Shown here: positions 19,378 through 27,105 of the stretch, in pieces | Position numbering within the stretch: the first letter of the stretch is position 1 | How the letters are laid out: every line of letters begins with the position of its first letter | Assembly: GCF_001427585.1 (NCBI RefSeq) | Contig: NZ_LMGY01000020.1 | Span: 1-64,000, forward strand | DNA: 64,000 nt | From: Pseudoxanthomonas sp. Root630 | GTDB taxonomy: Bacteria; Pseudomonadota; Gammaproteobacteria; Xanthomonadales; Xanthomonadaceae | Direction: 5' to 3' | The notes under the pieces: model-generated | Database searches by the model: none | What the model was told of the DNA's origin: nothing | What the model saw: the letters and a program-made list of their open reading frames with translations, nothing else | Made by a program: the position numbers and the translations under genes

Positions 19378-19495
19378 GACTATGCCTTTGATGGAACTAT
19401 CCGGTGCTGCCGCTCGAATTGCAGGAGTATTCGTTATGTCCGGCCGTAGGGTTCGTTAGGTTCGCGCTCCATTTAATGGCTGCCAGCTCTGCAAG

Positions 19496-19780
19496 TTATG
19501 GGTCCTCGGGCCAGCTAAACCTCGTGGAATGTCTCAGCGGTTCAAAGTCCCAATCACTCTGTTCGGGAAGTGCTTGTTCCGGTGAGGCCAACTGAATGCT
19601 GAGAACAGAGTCGCGAATGGACTCTGCCAGCCAGGCGACGTCTTCCACAGTGGGGAAATGTCTCGCGATCGTTGCGGCCCTTCGTCTGATGGAGACGGGA
19701 AGTGTTTCGTCACGCGCAATGTCGACAAGGAAGCACCCTGCCCACAACAGGGCTCGGGTCCGTTCATCTGGCATGGTCAT
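19496..19780 (-). CDS. BPSL0761-like small protein
   Basis: 94 residues beginning MTMPDERTRALLWAGCFLVDIARDETLPVSIRRRAATIARHFPT, a beginning shared by the small BPSL0761-type proteins often annotated in gammaproteobacterial and burkholderial islands. Function is unknown. It frequently neighbours DUF2384 antitoxin-like genes, as it does here (general recollection, not checked). Confidence 0.5.
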   Translation of the reverse strand: MTMPDERTRALLWAGCFLVDIARDETLPVSIRRRAATIARHFPTVEDVAWLAESIRDSVLSIQLASPEQALPEQSDWDFEPLRHSTRFSWPEDP

Positions 19781-19874
19781 GAGGTGGCCTCGAAATAGTC
19801 GGGTTAGAGGATGGCTTTAGCGGATATCAGGTAGTGAGACCGCGACTGCGCCCGTATCTAGCAACAGGAGGGCG

Positions 19875-20732
19875 TCAGCTAGAGCTCGAAGCTCGACGGC
19901 GCCGGAAGGCGTCAAGAGAAACTAGGTTGCCAGTGCCGCTAGTCTCTTGTCCGTCCAAGCCTGCCCAGTGGGCATCAAGCCAGCTCATGTCAGCGAGGTG
20001 ATTGACATGCTCCAGGGTGGACAGGGCCAGCGGGCTGAGTGAGAGGCGATACTCGTGCTCCATCAGTTCCCTCAGCACATCCGCATCCTCCGGGTACCCT
20101 TGGGCAAAATGCGACATGGATCCATCGATCTGCCGGAGCAGGTGCAAGGCATGTTCGCCATCTGACCATTGCTCCCGTGGCCATGCCTGTCCTGCGTTTC
20201 GGAGCAGGGCGAACGTCATGCCTACTGCGCGCTGGAAGGACGACAATCCAACTCCCCACTGCACCAGCTCGGCATTCGTGATGGCCTTCTCCGCCAGGGA
20301 GCATGCCTTGCCGTCGATCTCGATGGTCGTGTTCCAGTAGTTGTAGAACAGCGGGCGCAGGGCAAAGACATCCTGGAGAAACTGCTGCATACCCGGGTGG
20401 CGGATCTGATCCACTAACGCGCGAAAGCGAGCGACCAGTTTCGCGGTGCCTGTGACCTCGGGGATCAGGTCGATGACTTGCAAGGCCGGCTGCCACTGGA
20501 TGCGATCAATGACTGAGGTCAGTCCCACGGGATCGCCAAGGGGGTGGATGCTCACGGTGGCAGTCAGCACGGAGTCCGTGTTGGCTGCATCGAAGTGATG
20601 CCAGGTCCACGCGGCGAGCTCGCCGTCCGGATGGAGCACGCGTACCGACTGGAGGCCATCGCCACAGATCAGGCCAGGTTCGAGAACGGCATCGAAGGTG
20701 ACGGGTTGGGTGATGAGGGGGTGCTTGTTCAT
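19875..20732 (-). CDS. Hypothetical island protein downstream of integrase
   Basis: 285 residues from the ATG at 20732, chosen because AAGGAAG lies six bases upstream; a longer frame to 20807 has no such site. The sequence is soluble, mostly helical in its second half (LVQWGVGLSSFQRAVGMTFALLRNAGQ) and ends in a basic tail FRRRRASSSS. No domain recognised. It follows the integrase in the same direction after a 118-base gap and is probably island cargo. Confidence 0.55.
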   Translation of the reverse strand: MNKHPLITQPVTFDAVLEPGLICGDGLQSVRVLHPDGELAAWTWHHFDAANTDSVLTATVSIHPLGDPVGLTSVIDRIQWQPALQVIDLIPEVTGTAKLVARFRALVDQIRHPGMQQFLQDVFALRPLFYNYWNTTIEIDGKACSLAEKAITNAELVQWGVGLSSFQRAVGMTFALLRNAGQAWPREQWSDGEHALHLLRQIDGSMSHFAQGYPEDADVLRELMEHEYRLSLSPLALSTLEHVNHLADMSWLDAHWAGLDGQETSGTGNLVSLDAFRRRRASSSS

Positions 20733-20850
20733 GGGTCTTCCTTGGGTAAGTAGATGCCGAGTGGGTTCTGAGACGCAGGAGGGCTCGGCTCGTCGCAAGT
20801 GCGTCAAGCGGGGCTTGTTCGGCGGTTGGGGGGTGTTCTCGGCGGAGCCG

Positions 20851-22161
20851 CTACTGCTGCCGAAGTTGAGCGACCAAGGCTTCGAGCTGTTTGCGTGTCA
20901 GCACAGCCAAAGGAGTGGTCGTGCCCTGCGGGGCATCCTTCGTCCGGGGAGTGCTACTGGTCGGCATGGAGGAGGCGGTGACCAGGCCCGTGAAGGCCTT
21001 GCCGTCGTTGCGGGTCAGGTTCGGCACGTAGCGCGAGTAGACCCGGAACAACATTTCCGTATTGGCATGGCCCAAGGTCCGGGCCACCCACTCCGGATTC
21101 TCGCCCGAGGCCAGCATCAGCGTGGCTGCCGTGTGGCGGGTCTGGTAGGGCCTGCGGGGCGCCAAGCCCAGATGGCGAAGCAGGGGATGCCAGATCCGGT
21201 TGGTGAAGTTGACCAGGTTGATCGGATCACCGTTGCGCTGTGCAAAGACCCAGCGGCAGTCCTTAGCAACCAGCTTCCGCTGTTCAAGCAGGGCCGTGCG
21301 CACCAAGGGAACCATGGGGACATCCCTCATCGAGCCATCGGTCTTGGTGTTCTCCAACTTCCCTTTGACGATCGACTGGCGGACCAGGATCAGATCCTGC
21401 TCGAAGTCGATGTGCTTCCACTCCAGCGCATTGATCTCACCTGTCCGCATCCCCGTGAAGAAGCGGGTCGCCAAGTACGGATGCCAGTCTATGCGGACGG
21501 TACCGAGCGCACGGTGGACCTCATCCAGCGAAAGCGGTTGGATGTCGAGCTTGGGCAGGCGCAGCGGCTTGATGTTCCGGAACGGGGTGAGGAACTCGTA
21601 ACGCTCGGAAGCCTCGGCCATCAACATGCGCAAGGGCGTCATGATGTGATTGATCCTCGACGGAGACAGGGCGCCACCACCTTTGCCGGTCTGCTTGCCC
21701 AGTTCGGCGCGAAAGGCCAGCAGGTCTGCTCGGGTTATTTCAGCCAGCGGCTTCTCACCCAGCTTGGGAAGGATGTGCTGATGCAGGGTCCCTTCAACCG
21801 TGTCGGCATGGGTTTGGCGCCAGCGCGGCAGGTTCTCTTGGTACCAGGTCCCGGCGAACTGCCCCAGCGTCGGTGTGGAGGGACCCCTATCCGGCGAGGC
21901 ATGGCTGCGTGTCGCCACCGCCGTCGGAGTGGCCTGCATGTCGCCGTCAAACTGGCTGGCGCGAGGACTGTCTGGGAAGAACGCTCGGTAATCGAACGTT
22001 CCTTTGGCCATCTCGCGCTTGATGCGATTGGCGAAAGTTTCCAAGGTTCGACGGTTGGCTGGTGTGTCCTTCAGGGCGGTCTGCTCTTTGCACCGTTTGC
22101 CGCGGAACGAAAAGTCCAAGTAGAGGTTGTTGGTCTCAGGGCGCAAGCGAACCTTAGCCAT
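20851..22161 (-). CDS. Tyrosine recombinase (phage/island integrase)
   Basis: 436 residues from the ATG at 22161 (MAKVRLRPETNNLYLDFSF). An N-terminal arm-binding domain precedes a SAM-like core-binding domain (TLGQFAGTWYQENLPRW...LHQHILPKLG) and the catalytic domain from about 230: Arg in TRFFTGMRTGEINALEW, His-x-x-x region in YQTRHTAATLML, second His in RTLGHANTEML and the nucleophile Tyr in FRVYSRYV. All catalytic residues appear intact. The gene overlaps the excisionase-like gene upstream. Expected to integrate and excise the island; a tRNA target is inferred from the tRNA-Arg at the right limit. Confidence 0.88.
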   Translation of the reverse strand: MAKVRLRPETNNLYLDFSFRGKRCKEQTALKDTPANRRTLETFANRIKREMAKGTFDYRAFFPDSPRASQFDGDMQATPTAVATRSHASPDRGPSTPTLGQFAGTWYQENLPRWRQTHADTVEGTLHQHILPKLGEKPLAEITRADLLAFRAELGKQTGKGGGALSPSRINHIMTPLRMLMAEASERYEFLTPFRNIKPLRLPKLDIQPLSLDEVHRALGTVRIDWHPYLATRFFTGMRTGEINALEWKHIDFEQDLILVRQSIVKGKLENTKTDGSMRDVPMVPLVRTALLEQRKLVAKDCRWVFAQRNGDPINLVNFTNRIWHPLLRHLGLAPRRPYQTRHTAATLMLASGENPEWVARTLGHANTEMLFRVYSRYVPNLTRNDGKAFTGLVTASSMPTSSTPRTKDAPQGTTTPLAVLTRKQLEALVAQLRQQ

Positions 22162-22393
22162 GTGCCACGCCGCCATTTGCCATTGGGATCAGCGGGGTGT
22201 GGGCCGAGGAGGCAGTGTGAATGTCGCGCTCGATGGCCTCCCAGACGAAAAGGAGCTTCCGCCCGCCGAAAGGACGGATGTAGTGGATGCCCTCCAGCAG
22301 GACGCTATCTTTGAGGCGGTTGCGAATGGTTCGAACGTCGTAGTGGATGCGTTCCGACAACTGTTCAGTGGTAAGGTAAGTACTGCTCATCAA
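22154..22393 (-). CDS. Excisionase-like small HTH protein
   Basis: 79 residues beginning MMSSTYLTTEQLSERIHYDVRTIRNRLKDSVLLEGIHYIRPFGGRKLLF: a MerR/AlpA-like winged helix in which YLTTEQLSERI...RTIRNRL is the DNA-reading pair of helices and 'PFGGRKLLF' the wing. This form is typical of excisionases and of AlpA regulators. It sits immediately upstream of, and overlaps, the integrase gene, which supports a role as recombination directionality factor. Confidence 0.6.
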   Translation of the reverse strand: MMSSTYLTTEQLSERIHYDVRTIRNRLKDSVLLEGIHYIRPFGGRKLLFVWEAIERDIHTASSAHTPLIPMANGGVAHG

Positions 22394-22515
22394 TGCTCTC
22401 CTATGCGGATATCCGCTATCACGTGATAGTCAAAATCATCATTAGATGACGATATTAGCTATCGGATGACGAAAAGCAAGATCGTTTGATTATTTTAATA
22501 ATCGGTATTCAGTCA
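22394..22515. promoter_or_regulatory. Divergent control region between xis/int and XRE regulator
   Basis: An AT-rich region with two overlapping perfect palindromes, GCGGATATCCGC (22405-22416) and CTATCACGTGATAG (22416-22429), then two GATGACGA-type repeats (about 22445-22475). It lies between the minus-strand xis/int genes and the plus-strand XRE gene. The palindromes are good candidates for operators of the XRE protein. Confidence 0.55.
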
Positions 22516-22767
22516 ATGTTAAGATTCAAGTTGCGGGAGCGGATAGCCGACCTCGAGTTCCGAGAGCGGAAGCGAGTCCAACTGCAGGAGATCGCAACCG
22601 CCACCGGCTTGAATCGGATGACGCTTTCAAAGCTCGTCAACCAGCATGGAGCAAATGTCCAAACGGACGTGCTCGACAAGCTATGTGCCTATTTCGGATG
22701 CCGGATCGAGGATCTGGTCGAGCATGTCCCGGACGAGTTGCAGGGACACTCGGATATCGTCCAGTGA
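22516..22767 (+). CDS. XRE-family (Cro/C1-type) transcriptional regulator
   Basis: 83 residues from ATG 22516 (MLRFKLRERIADLEF). The sequence KRVQLQEIATATGLNRMTLSKLVNQHGANVQTDVLDKLCAYFGC is a compact Cro/C1-type helix-turn-helix of the kind found in small autonomous regulators. It points away from xis/int across a shared operator region, as in phage and ICE control modules, and probably sets the integration/excision state. Confidence 0.75.
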   Translation: MLRFKLRERIADLEFRERKRVQLQEIATATGLNRMTLSKLVNQHGANVQTDVLDKLCAYFGCRIEDLVEHVPDELQGHSDIVQ

Positions 22768-22846
22768 GACGTGTATGGCCTAGGGTTTTGGCCGCGCGGG
22801 TGGACGCTGACAGGGGGCGGACATGAGTCTTGGGGCCAGCATCTGC

Positions 22847-23332
22847 TCAGATGCGGGGAAGAGGGAGTTGGCGACTTCGAACTTTCTGATCAAGTCCCTC
22901 GATCTGGATGTTTCCCTTGCCTCGCCCAGCCCATGCGGCGAGCTTGCGGCCGACGGCGTCAGGGTCGCTGCGGACAGCACATTCCCATACGACCGCAACG
23001 CGCCAACCGACATCGATCAAGGCGGAAATTGCCGTCTCGTCCCGTTCCTGATTGCGTCGCAGTTTCTCGTCCCAGAAGTCGGGGCGGGTTTTGGGAAGGC
23101 GAAAGTAGGGGCAGCCCGCGTGGCAATGCCAGAAGCAGCCATGCACAAACACGACCGCTTCCCATTTAGGCAAAACCAGATCGGGTTTGCCTGGCAGTCC
23201 CTTGGCATGCAATCGATATCTGAAGCCGGCTCGCCAGAGCTGCTTCCGCACCCGCAATTCCGGGCCGGTGTCCTTGCCCCGGATACGTGACATCAATGCG
23301 GAGCGCTTGTCAGCGCTCATCACGTCAACCAT
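22847..23332 (-). CDS. vsr: Very short patch repair endonuclease (Vsr)
   Basis: 161 residues from ATG 23332 (MVDVMSADKRSALMSRIRGKDT), close to the ~156 of E. coli Vsr. It contains the conserved core: ELRVRKQLWRAGFRYRLHAK, LPGKPDLVLPKW with the catalytic Asp, VVFVHGCFWHCHAGCP with the zinc/DNA-contact Cys and His residues, and the FWDEKLRRNQERD signature. Vsr nicks at T:G mismatches made when 5-methylcytosine deaminates. It stands head to head with the cytosine methyltransferase, the usual partner. The 18 bases between the two starts hold no room for separate promoters, so each promoter must lie inside the other gene. Confidence 0.9.
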   Translation of the reverse strand: MVDVMSADKRSALMSRIRGKDTGPELRVRKQLWRAGFRYRLHAKGLPGKPDLVLPKWEAVVFVHGCFWHCHAGCPYFRLPKTRPDFWDEKLRRNQERDETAISALIDVGWRVAVVWECAVRSDPDAVGRKLAAWAGRGKGNIQIEGLDQKVRSRQLPLPRI

Positions 23333-23350
23333 ATCGTCAGAGTCCAGATC

Positions 23351-24949
23351 TTGTCCGCAGCACGTAAACGCAAACGCAGCACCATCGGTGTAATCGACAT
23401 CTTCGCAGGCCCCGGCGGGTTGGGCGAGGGGTTCAGCGGCTTCGAAACCGTTCCCGGCTCCGGCATGCACCCGTTCGAACTTGCCGTTTCTGCCGAGATG
23501 GAGGCATCTGCCCATTCAACCTTGCGTCTGCGCGCGTTCTATCGACTGCTGGTTCGGCAGGAGGGAAGCGTGCCTCGAGACTACTTTGCCTACCTTGAAA
23601 AGGTAGCTAAGGGTGAAGCATTGCCGCCCTCCGTCCACTTCGGGGAGGGGAAATGGAAGCCGCTTTGGGATCAGGCCGAAGAGGAGGCCTTGAACCTGAC
23701 ACTGGGTGTGGAAAAAGACAATCGCGCCCTTCTTGATCGGATCGAGGCGGTGAAGGATGAGTTCGAGGAAATGATTCTGATCGGGGGCCCCCCATGCCAG
23801 GCGTATTCGCTTGTGGGGCGTTCCCGGCAGAAAAAAGTGAAAGGCTTCAGGAGCAAGGGCACAACGAAGCACTTCCTCTACAAGCAGTATCTCGACATCC
23901 TTGCGGAGTATTCGCCCGCCGTCTTCATCATGGAAAACGTCAAGGGCATCCTGACATCGAAAGTCGGGAACAATGAGATGTTCGCGGCCATCATGCGGGA
24001 TCTGGCCGACCCATCCGCGGCGTTGTCTGGGTCCTCCCGACCAGGCAAGAAGGACAAGCGATACGTTCTTCTGCCCATCCACCTGGATGAAGCGCAGAAG
24101 CGAACCACCGAACTGGTAGCGGACAACCCTGCCGCCTTCATCATCCGCTGCGAAAACCATGGCATTCCACAGGCAAGGCATCGGGTGATCATCATGGGGA
24201 TCCGCGAGGATCTGATGCATCCGGGCGTCGCTACGGTGCCGGGGCTGCCTGTATCTGACAGCGAGATCCCGATCGAAAAAGCGTTGGCAGGCCTGCCGAA
24301 ACTACGGAGCGGATTGAGTCGACAGCAGGACGATCCGGAGCTGTGGAAATGGGCTATGGAGTCCGAGCGGGATTGGGTGCTAAAGGTTCTTGGGACGAGC
24401 ATGCCGAATGTCTCTGGGCGGCTCAAGAAGCTGAAGCCATCCCACGGGTTGCCGCGCAGCTCTATCAGATACAGCGAAGGGACGAGTTGCTTTACGGAGA
24501 AGCTGCGGAACTCCGACCAGACGGTGGTTCTAAACCATGAAACTAGGGGCCACATGCAGTCGGATCTGGGCCGCTACATGTTCTGCGCGGCCTTCGCCAA
24601 GGAGCACAAGCGCTCGCCCTCCAGCGAGGAATTCCCGAAGCGGCTGGCCCCGGATCACAAGAATTGGGAATCCGGCGCATTCGCCGATCGCTTCCGAGTG
24701 CAGAGGCAGGACCGACCTTCAAATACCGTGACCAGCCATCTTTCCAAGGATGGTCACGCCTTCATTCATTGGGATCCAAAGCAATGTCGCAGCCTCACTG
24801 TTCGTGAAGCTGCACGTTTGCAAACCTTCCCGGACGACTATCTGTTCATGGGAAACCGGACCCAGCAATACATCCAGGTCGGAAATGCAGTTCCGCCAAT
24901 GCTGGCGCGTGGAATTGCACAAGTGGTCTGGTCGATCATTAAAAAGTAA
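23351..24949 (+). CDS. DNA (cytosine-5) methyltransferase
   Basis: 532 residues. Motif I VIDIFAGPGGLGEGF at the N-terminus, motif IV GGPPCQAYSLVGRSR (catalytic Cys near residue 148), motif VI FIMENVKGI, motif VIII QARHRVIIMGI, and motif X VGNAVPPMLARGIA at the C-terminus. The target-recognition region lies between VIII and IX (about 290-440). There is a large insert between motifs I and IV. The only in-frame start that keeps motif I is TTG 23351; no ATG precedes it. Recognition sequence cannot be read from the protein. As the modification arm it would protect the host DNA from the downstream nuclease/helicase genes. Confidence 0.92.
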   Translation: MSAARKRKRSTIGVIDIFAGPGGLGEGFSGFETVPGSGMHPFELAVSAEMEASAHSTLRLRAFYRLLVRQEGSVPRDYFAYLEKVAKGEALPPSVHFGEGKWKPLWDQAEEEALNLTLGVEKDNRALLDRIEAVKDEFEEMILIGGPPCQAYSLVGRSRQKKVKGFRSKGTTKHFLYKQYLDILAEYSPAVFIMENVKGILTSKVGNNEMFAAIMRDLADPSAALSGSSRPGKKDKRYVLLPIHLDEAQKRTTELVADNPAAFIIRCENHGIPQARHRVIIMGIREDLMHPGVATVPGLPVSDSEIPIEKALAGLPKLRSGLSRQQDDPELWKWAMESERDWVLKVLGTSMPNVSGRLKKLKPSHGLPRSSIRYSEGTSCFTEKLRNSDQTVVLNHETRGHMQSDLGRYMFCAAFAKEHKRSPSSEEFPKRLAPDHKNWESGAFADRFRVQRQDRPSNTVTSHLSKDGHAFIHWDPKQCRSLTVREAARLQTFPDDYLFMGNRTQQYIQVGNAVPPMLARGIAQVVWSIIKK

Positions 24950-25026
24950 GGGGCATTCCGGGGGGATAACCAGATGAATGAAGGACCTGAGCACCTCCAA
25001 GGTATCGGTGCGGTGTAGTTTCCAAG

Positions 25027-27105
25027 ATGGACGGAAGCACGAGCCATCCACCGCTCAAGCCGCTTCTGCGCCTTGCCATTTCGCAAGGCAACGCGGAGTT
25101 GGTGCGAACGTACTTGGAAAACGGCGGCAGTGCGGAGGCTCGCGATCAGCGTGGGCGATCGCCATTGATGCTCGCTGCGACGAAGGGCAATCTGAAGCTG
25201 TGTCGCCTTCTCTTGGAATACGGAGCAGATCCAAAGAGCACGGACGATGATGGGATTGATGCGATAAGAATCGCGAGGGCTGCTGGCCATATTGAAGTAG
25301 TCGAGTATTTGATGGAGTGCAGCGCCCCAGATTTTCCATCAGTGCCCTCCCCCGAAACAACGAGCGCGGACCCGCCGGACGGCGTGGAGTGGGCGTGGGA
25401 GGAAGAACAGGAAGTCAGCTCACCTGAAGACGACACGGCCCTCCGGATTGCCATTTCCGAGGTCGAAATGGAATTGGCCGCGCATCGCATCTTCGATGCC
25501 TATGAAGACTGGTCGGATCTCGAAGTTGATCTGCCGGACGTCCAGGATCTCAGGGCAAGACGCACTCTGTTCGACGGGGATGGAAGGAATCACCTAGCAG
25601 GTATTTTGGTGGATGGTCGCGATTACGGTTGCGTGAGGATTTCCCGCATACGCGAACTCGCACATGAAATGGAAGGATCGCGTGACGGGGAGCTTGCTGC
25701 ACGACTCGAGCAAGTGGCCGGTGAACTTGGATTTGTCATCTCCGACGATGATTCGGAGTGGATGACGGAAGCTGAAGTTGAAGAGCTGTCGGAACCCGAT
25801 GAAGAGCTCCTTGCTGACGTGGAGGCATATCTGCTCGAGCTGGCCTCTCGTGGAAACGATCCCGCGTTCCATTTGAGCAAGGCGTTGGAGCGGTCTGAAC
25901 TGCTGGACCGGGAGGGGGAACAACGTATTGGACGGCTGATCGAGCTGTCTGTCGGAGATGCGTGCCGCGCGATCGCGAATAGCGAATCAGCAACAGACGT
26001 TCTCTTGGCCATTCGGGAGGAGCTGCTCTCAGGTAGGTTGCAGGTGGGCACGGTCAGCCGGATCGGCGAGCAGGAGCAGGAAGAAGGGGATGGCAATGGC
26101 GCAGCGCCACAGGAGGCGACACCCATTGATCAGGACTATGGCCCGGAAACTGGAGCGAATACCGGGGTAGAGAAATTCAATGGACTTCTCGACGAAGTGC
26201 AACAAATTAGTCAGCGAAGGAATCCCGCTTCCGATCGTGGCCGCGCAGACAACCGTCTTGTCGGAGCGGTTCTGGATCTCAAGCTCACCATCGCCGGCAT
26301 CCGATGGGTCCACTCCAGATTGGCGAGTCTAGGCAACGAATGCCCGCCGTTGGCGGCTGCGATTGCAAAACTCGACGTACTCAGAACGGAAATGGTCGAA
26401 GCCAACCTGCGGCTCGTCGTTTCCATCGCAAAGAAGTACAGCTGGTCAGCCCTGTCCAGAATGGATCTCATCCAGGAAGGAAATCTTGGGCTCCTTCGTT
26501 CTGTCGAGAAATTCGATTGTTCCCGGGGAACAAAATTCTCCACCTACGCGACGTGGTGGATTCGACAGGCAGTCACGCGAGCGGTTGCGGACAAGGCCAG
26601 AACCATTCGGGTTCCGGTGCACATGCTGGAAAAGGTAGCCAAGCTGGATGCCGTGGCGCGAAGCATGGGGCTTGATACCGCCTCTGAGTTGCCTTTGGAC
26701 GTCCTTGCAAGGAAATCCGCCATGCCGATGGCGGAAGTTGGCAAGGCCTTGGGCGTAGTTCGAGAGCCAGAGAACAGCGACGAATCAGAGGCGATCCGAG
26801 AGGCGGTCGAAGCGGTTCAAGACGAGATGGTGGGGCCGGAAGAATACGCGACCGCGCAGAACCTTATAGAGGTCATGCGGGTGTGTGTCTCGGCATTGCC
26901 TGAAAGGATGGCGGCTGTGATCAGCCATCGGTTCGGCCTGATCGATGGCCAACAAATGACGCTCGAAGAGGTGGGTCAGATGTTTGATTTGACACGCGAA
27001 AGAATCAGGCAGATCGAAAACAAGGCGCTTGTGAAACTTCGGAATCCTTCATACGCTCGCCAGCTGCGTACGTTCTGGGCCGACGATGACGATGAAGAGG
27101 CATGA
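25027..27105 (+). CDS. Ankyrin-repeat / sigma-70 fusion protein
   Basis: 692 residues. Residues ~10-98 are three ankyrin repeats (LLRLAISQGNAELVRTYLEN, SPLMLAATKGNLKLCRLLLE, DAIRIARAAGHIEVVEYLME). An acidic linker and a region-1.1-like stretch (about 185-245) follow. Region 1.2 (NDPAFHLSKALERSELLDRE) is near 277-296, and a non-conserved region lies before region 2 at ~455-525 (VEANLRLVVSIAKKYSW, FSTYATWWIRQAVTRAV), region 3, then region 4 at ~620-685 (MTLEEVGQMFDLTRERIRQ). Residues of RpoD that read the -10 (Gln and Thr of WWIRQAVTR) and -35 (TRERIR) are kept, so ordinary sigma-70 promoters are the expected target. The stop overlaps the ATPase start (ATGA), placing it in the restriction-like operon. 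Ankyrin repeats usually bind proteins; here they may sense a phage or host partner (inference). Confidence 0.85.
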   Translation: MDGSTSHPPLKPLLRLAISQGNAELVRTYLENGGSAEARDQRGRSPLMLAATKGNLKLCRLLLEYGADPKSTDDDGIDAIRIARAAGHIEVVEYLMECSAPDFPSVPSPETTSADPPDGVEWAWEEEQEVSSPEDDTALRIAISEVEMELAAHRIFDAYEDWSDLEVDLPDVQDLRARRTLFDGDGRNHLAGILVDGRDYGCVRISRIRELAHEMEGSRDGELAARLEQVAGELGFVISDDDSEWMTEAEVEELSEPDEELLADVEAYLLELASRGNDPAFHLSKALERSELLDREGEQRIGRLIELSVGDACRAIANSESATDVLLAIREELLSGRLQVGTVSRIGEQEQEEGDGNGAAPQEATPIDQDYGPETGANTGVEKFNGLLDEVQQISQRRNPASDRGRADNRLVGAVLDLKLTIAGIRWVHSRLASLGNECPPLAAAIAKLDVLRTEMVEANLRLVVSIAKKYSWSALSRMDLIQEGNLGLLRSVEKFDCSRGTKFSTYATWWIRQAVTRAVADKARTIRVPVHMLEKVAKLDAVARSMGLDTASELPLDVLARKSAMPMAEVGKALGVVREPENSDESEAIREAVEAVQDEMVGPEEYATAQNLIEVMRVCVSALPERMAAVISHRFGLIDGQQMTLEEVGQMFDLTRERIRQIENKALVKLRNPSYARQLRTFWADDDDEEA

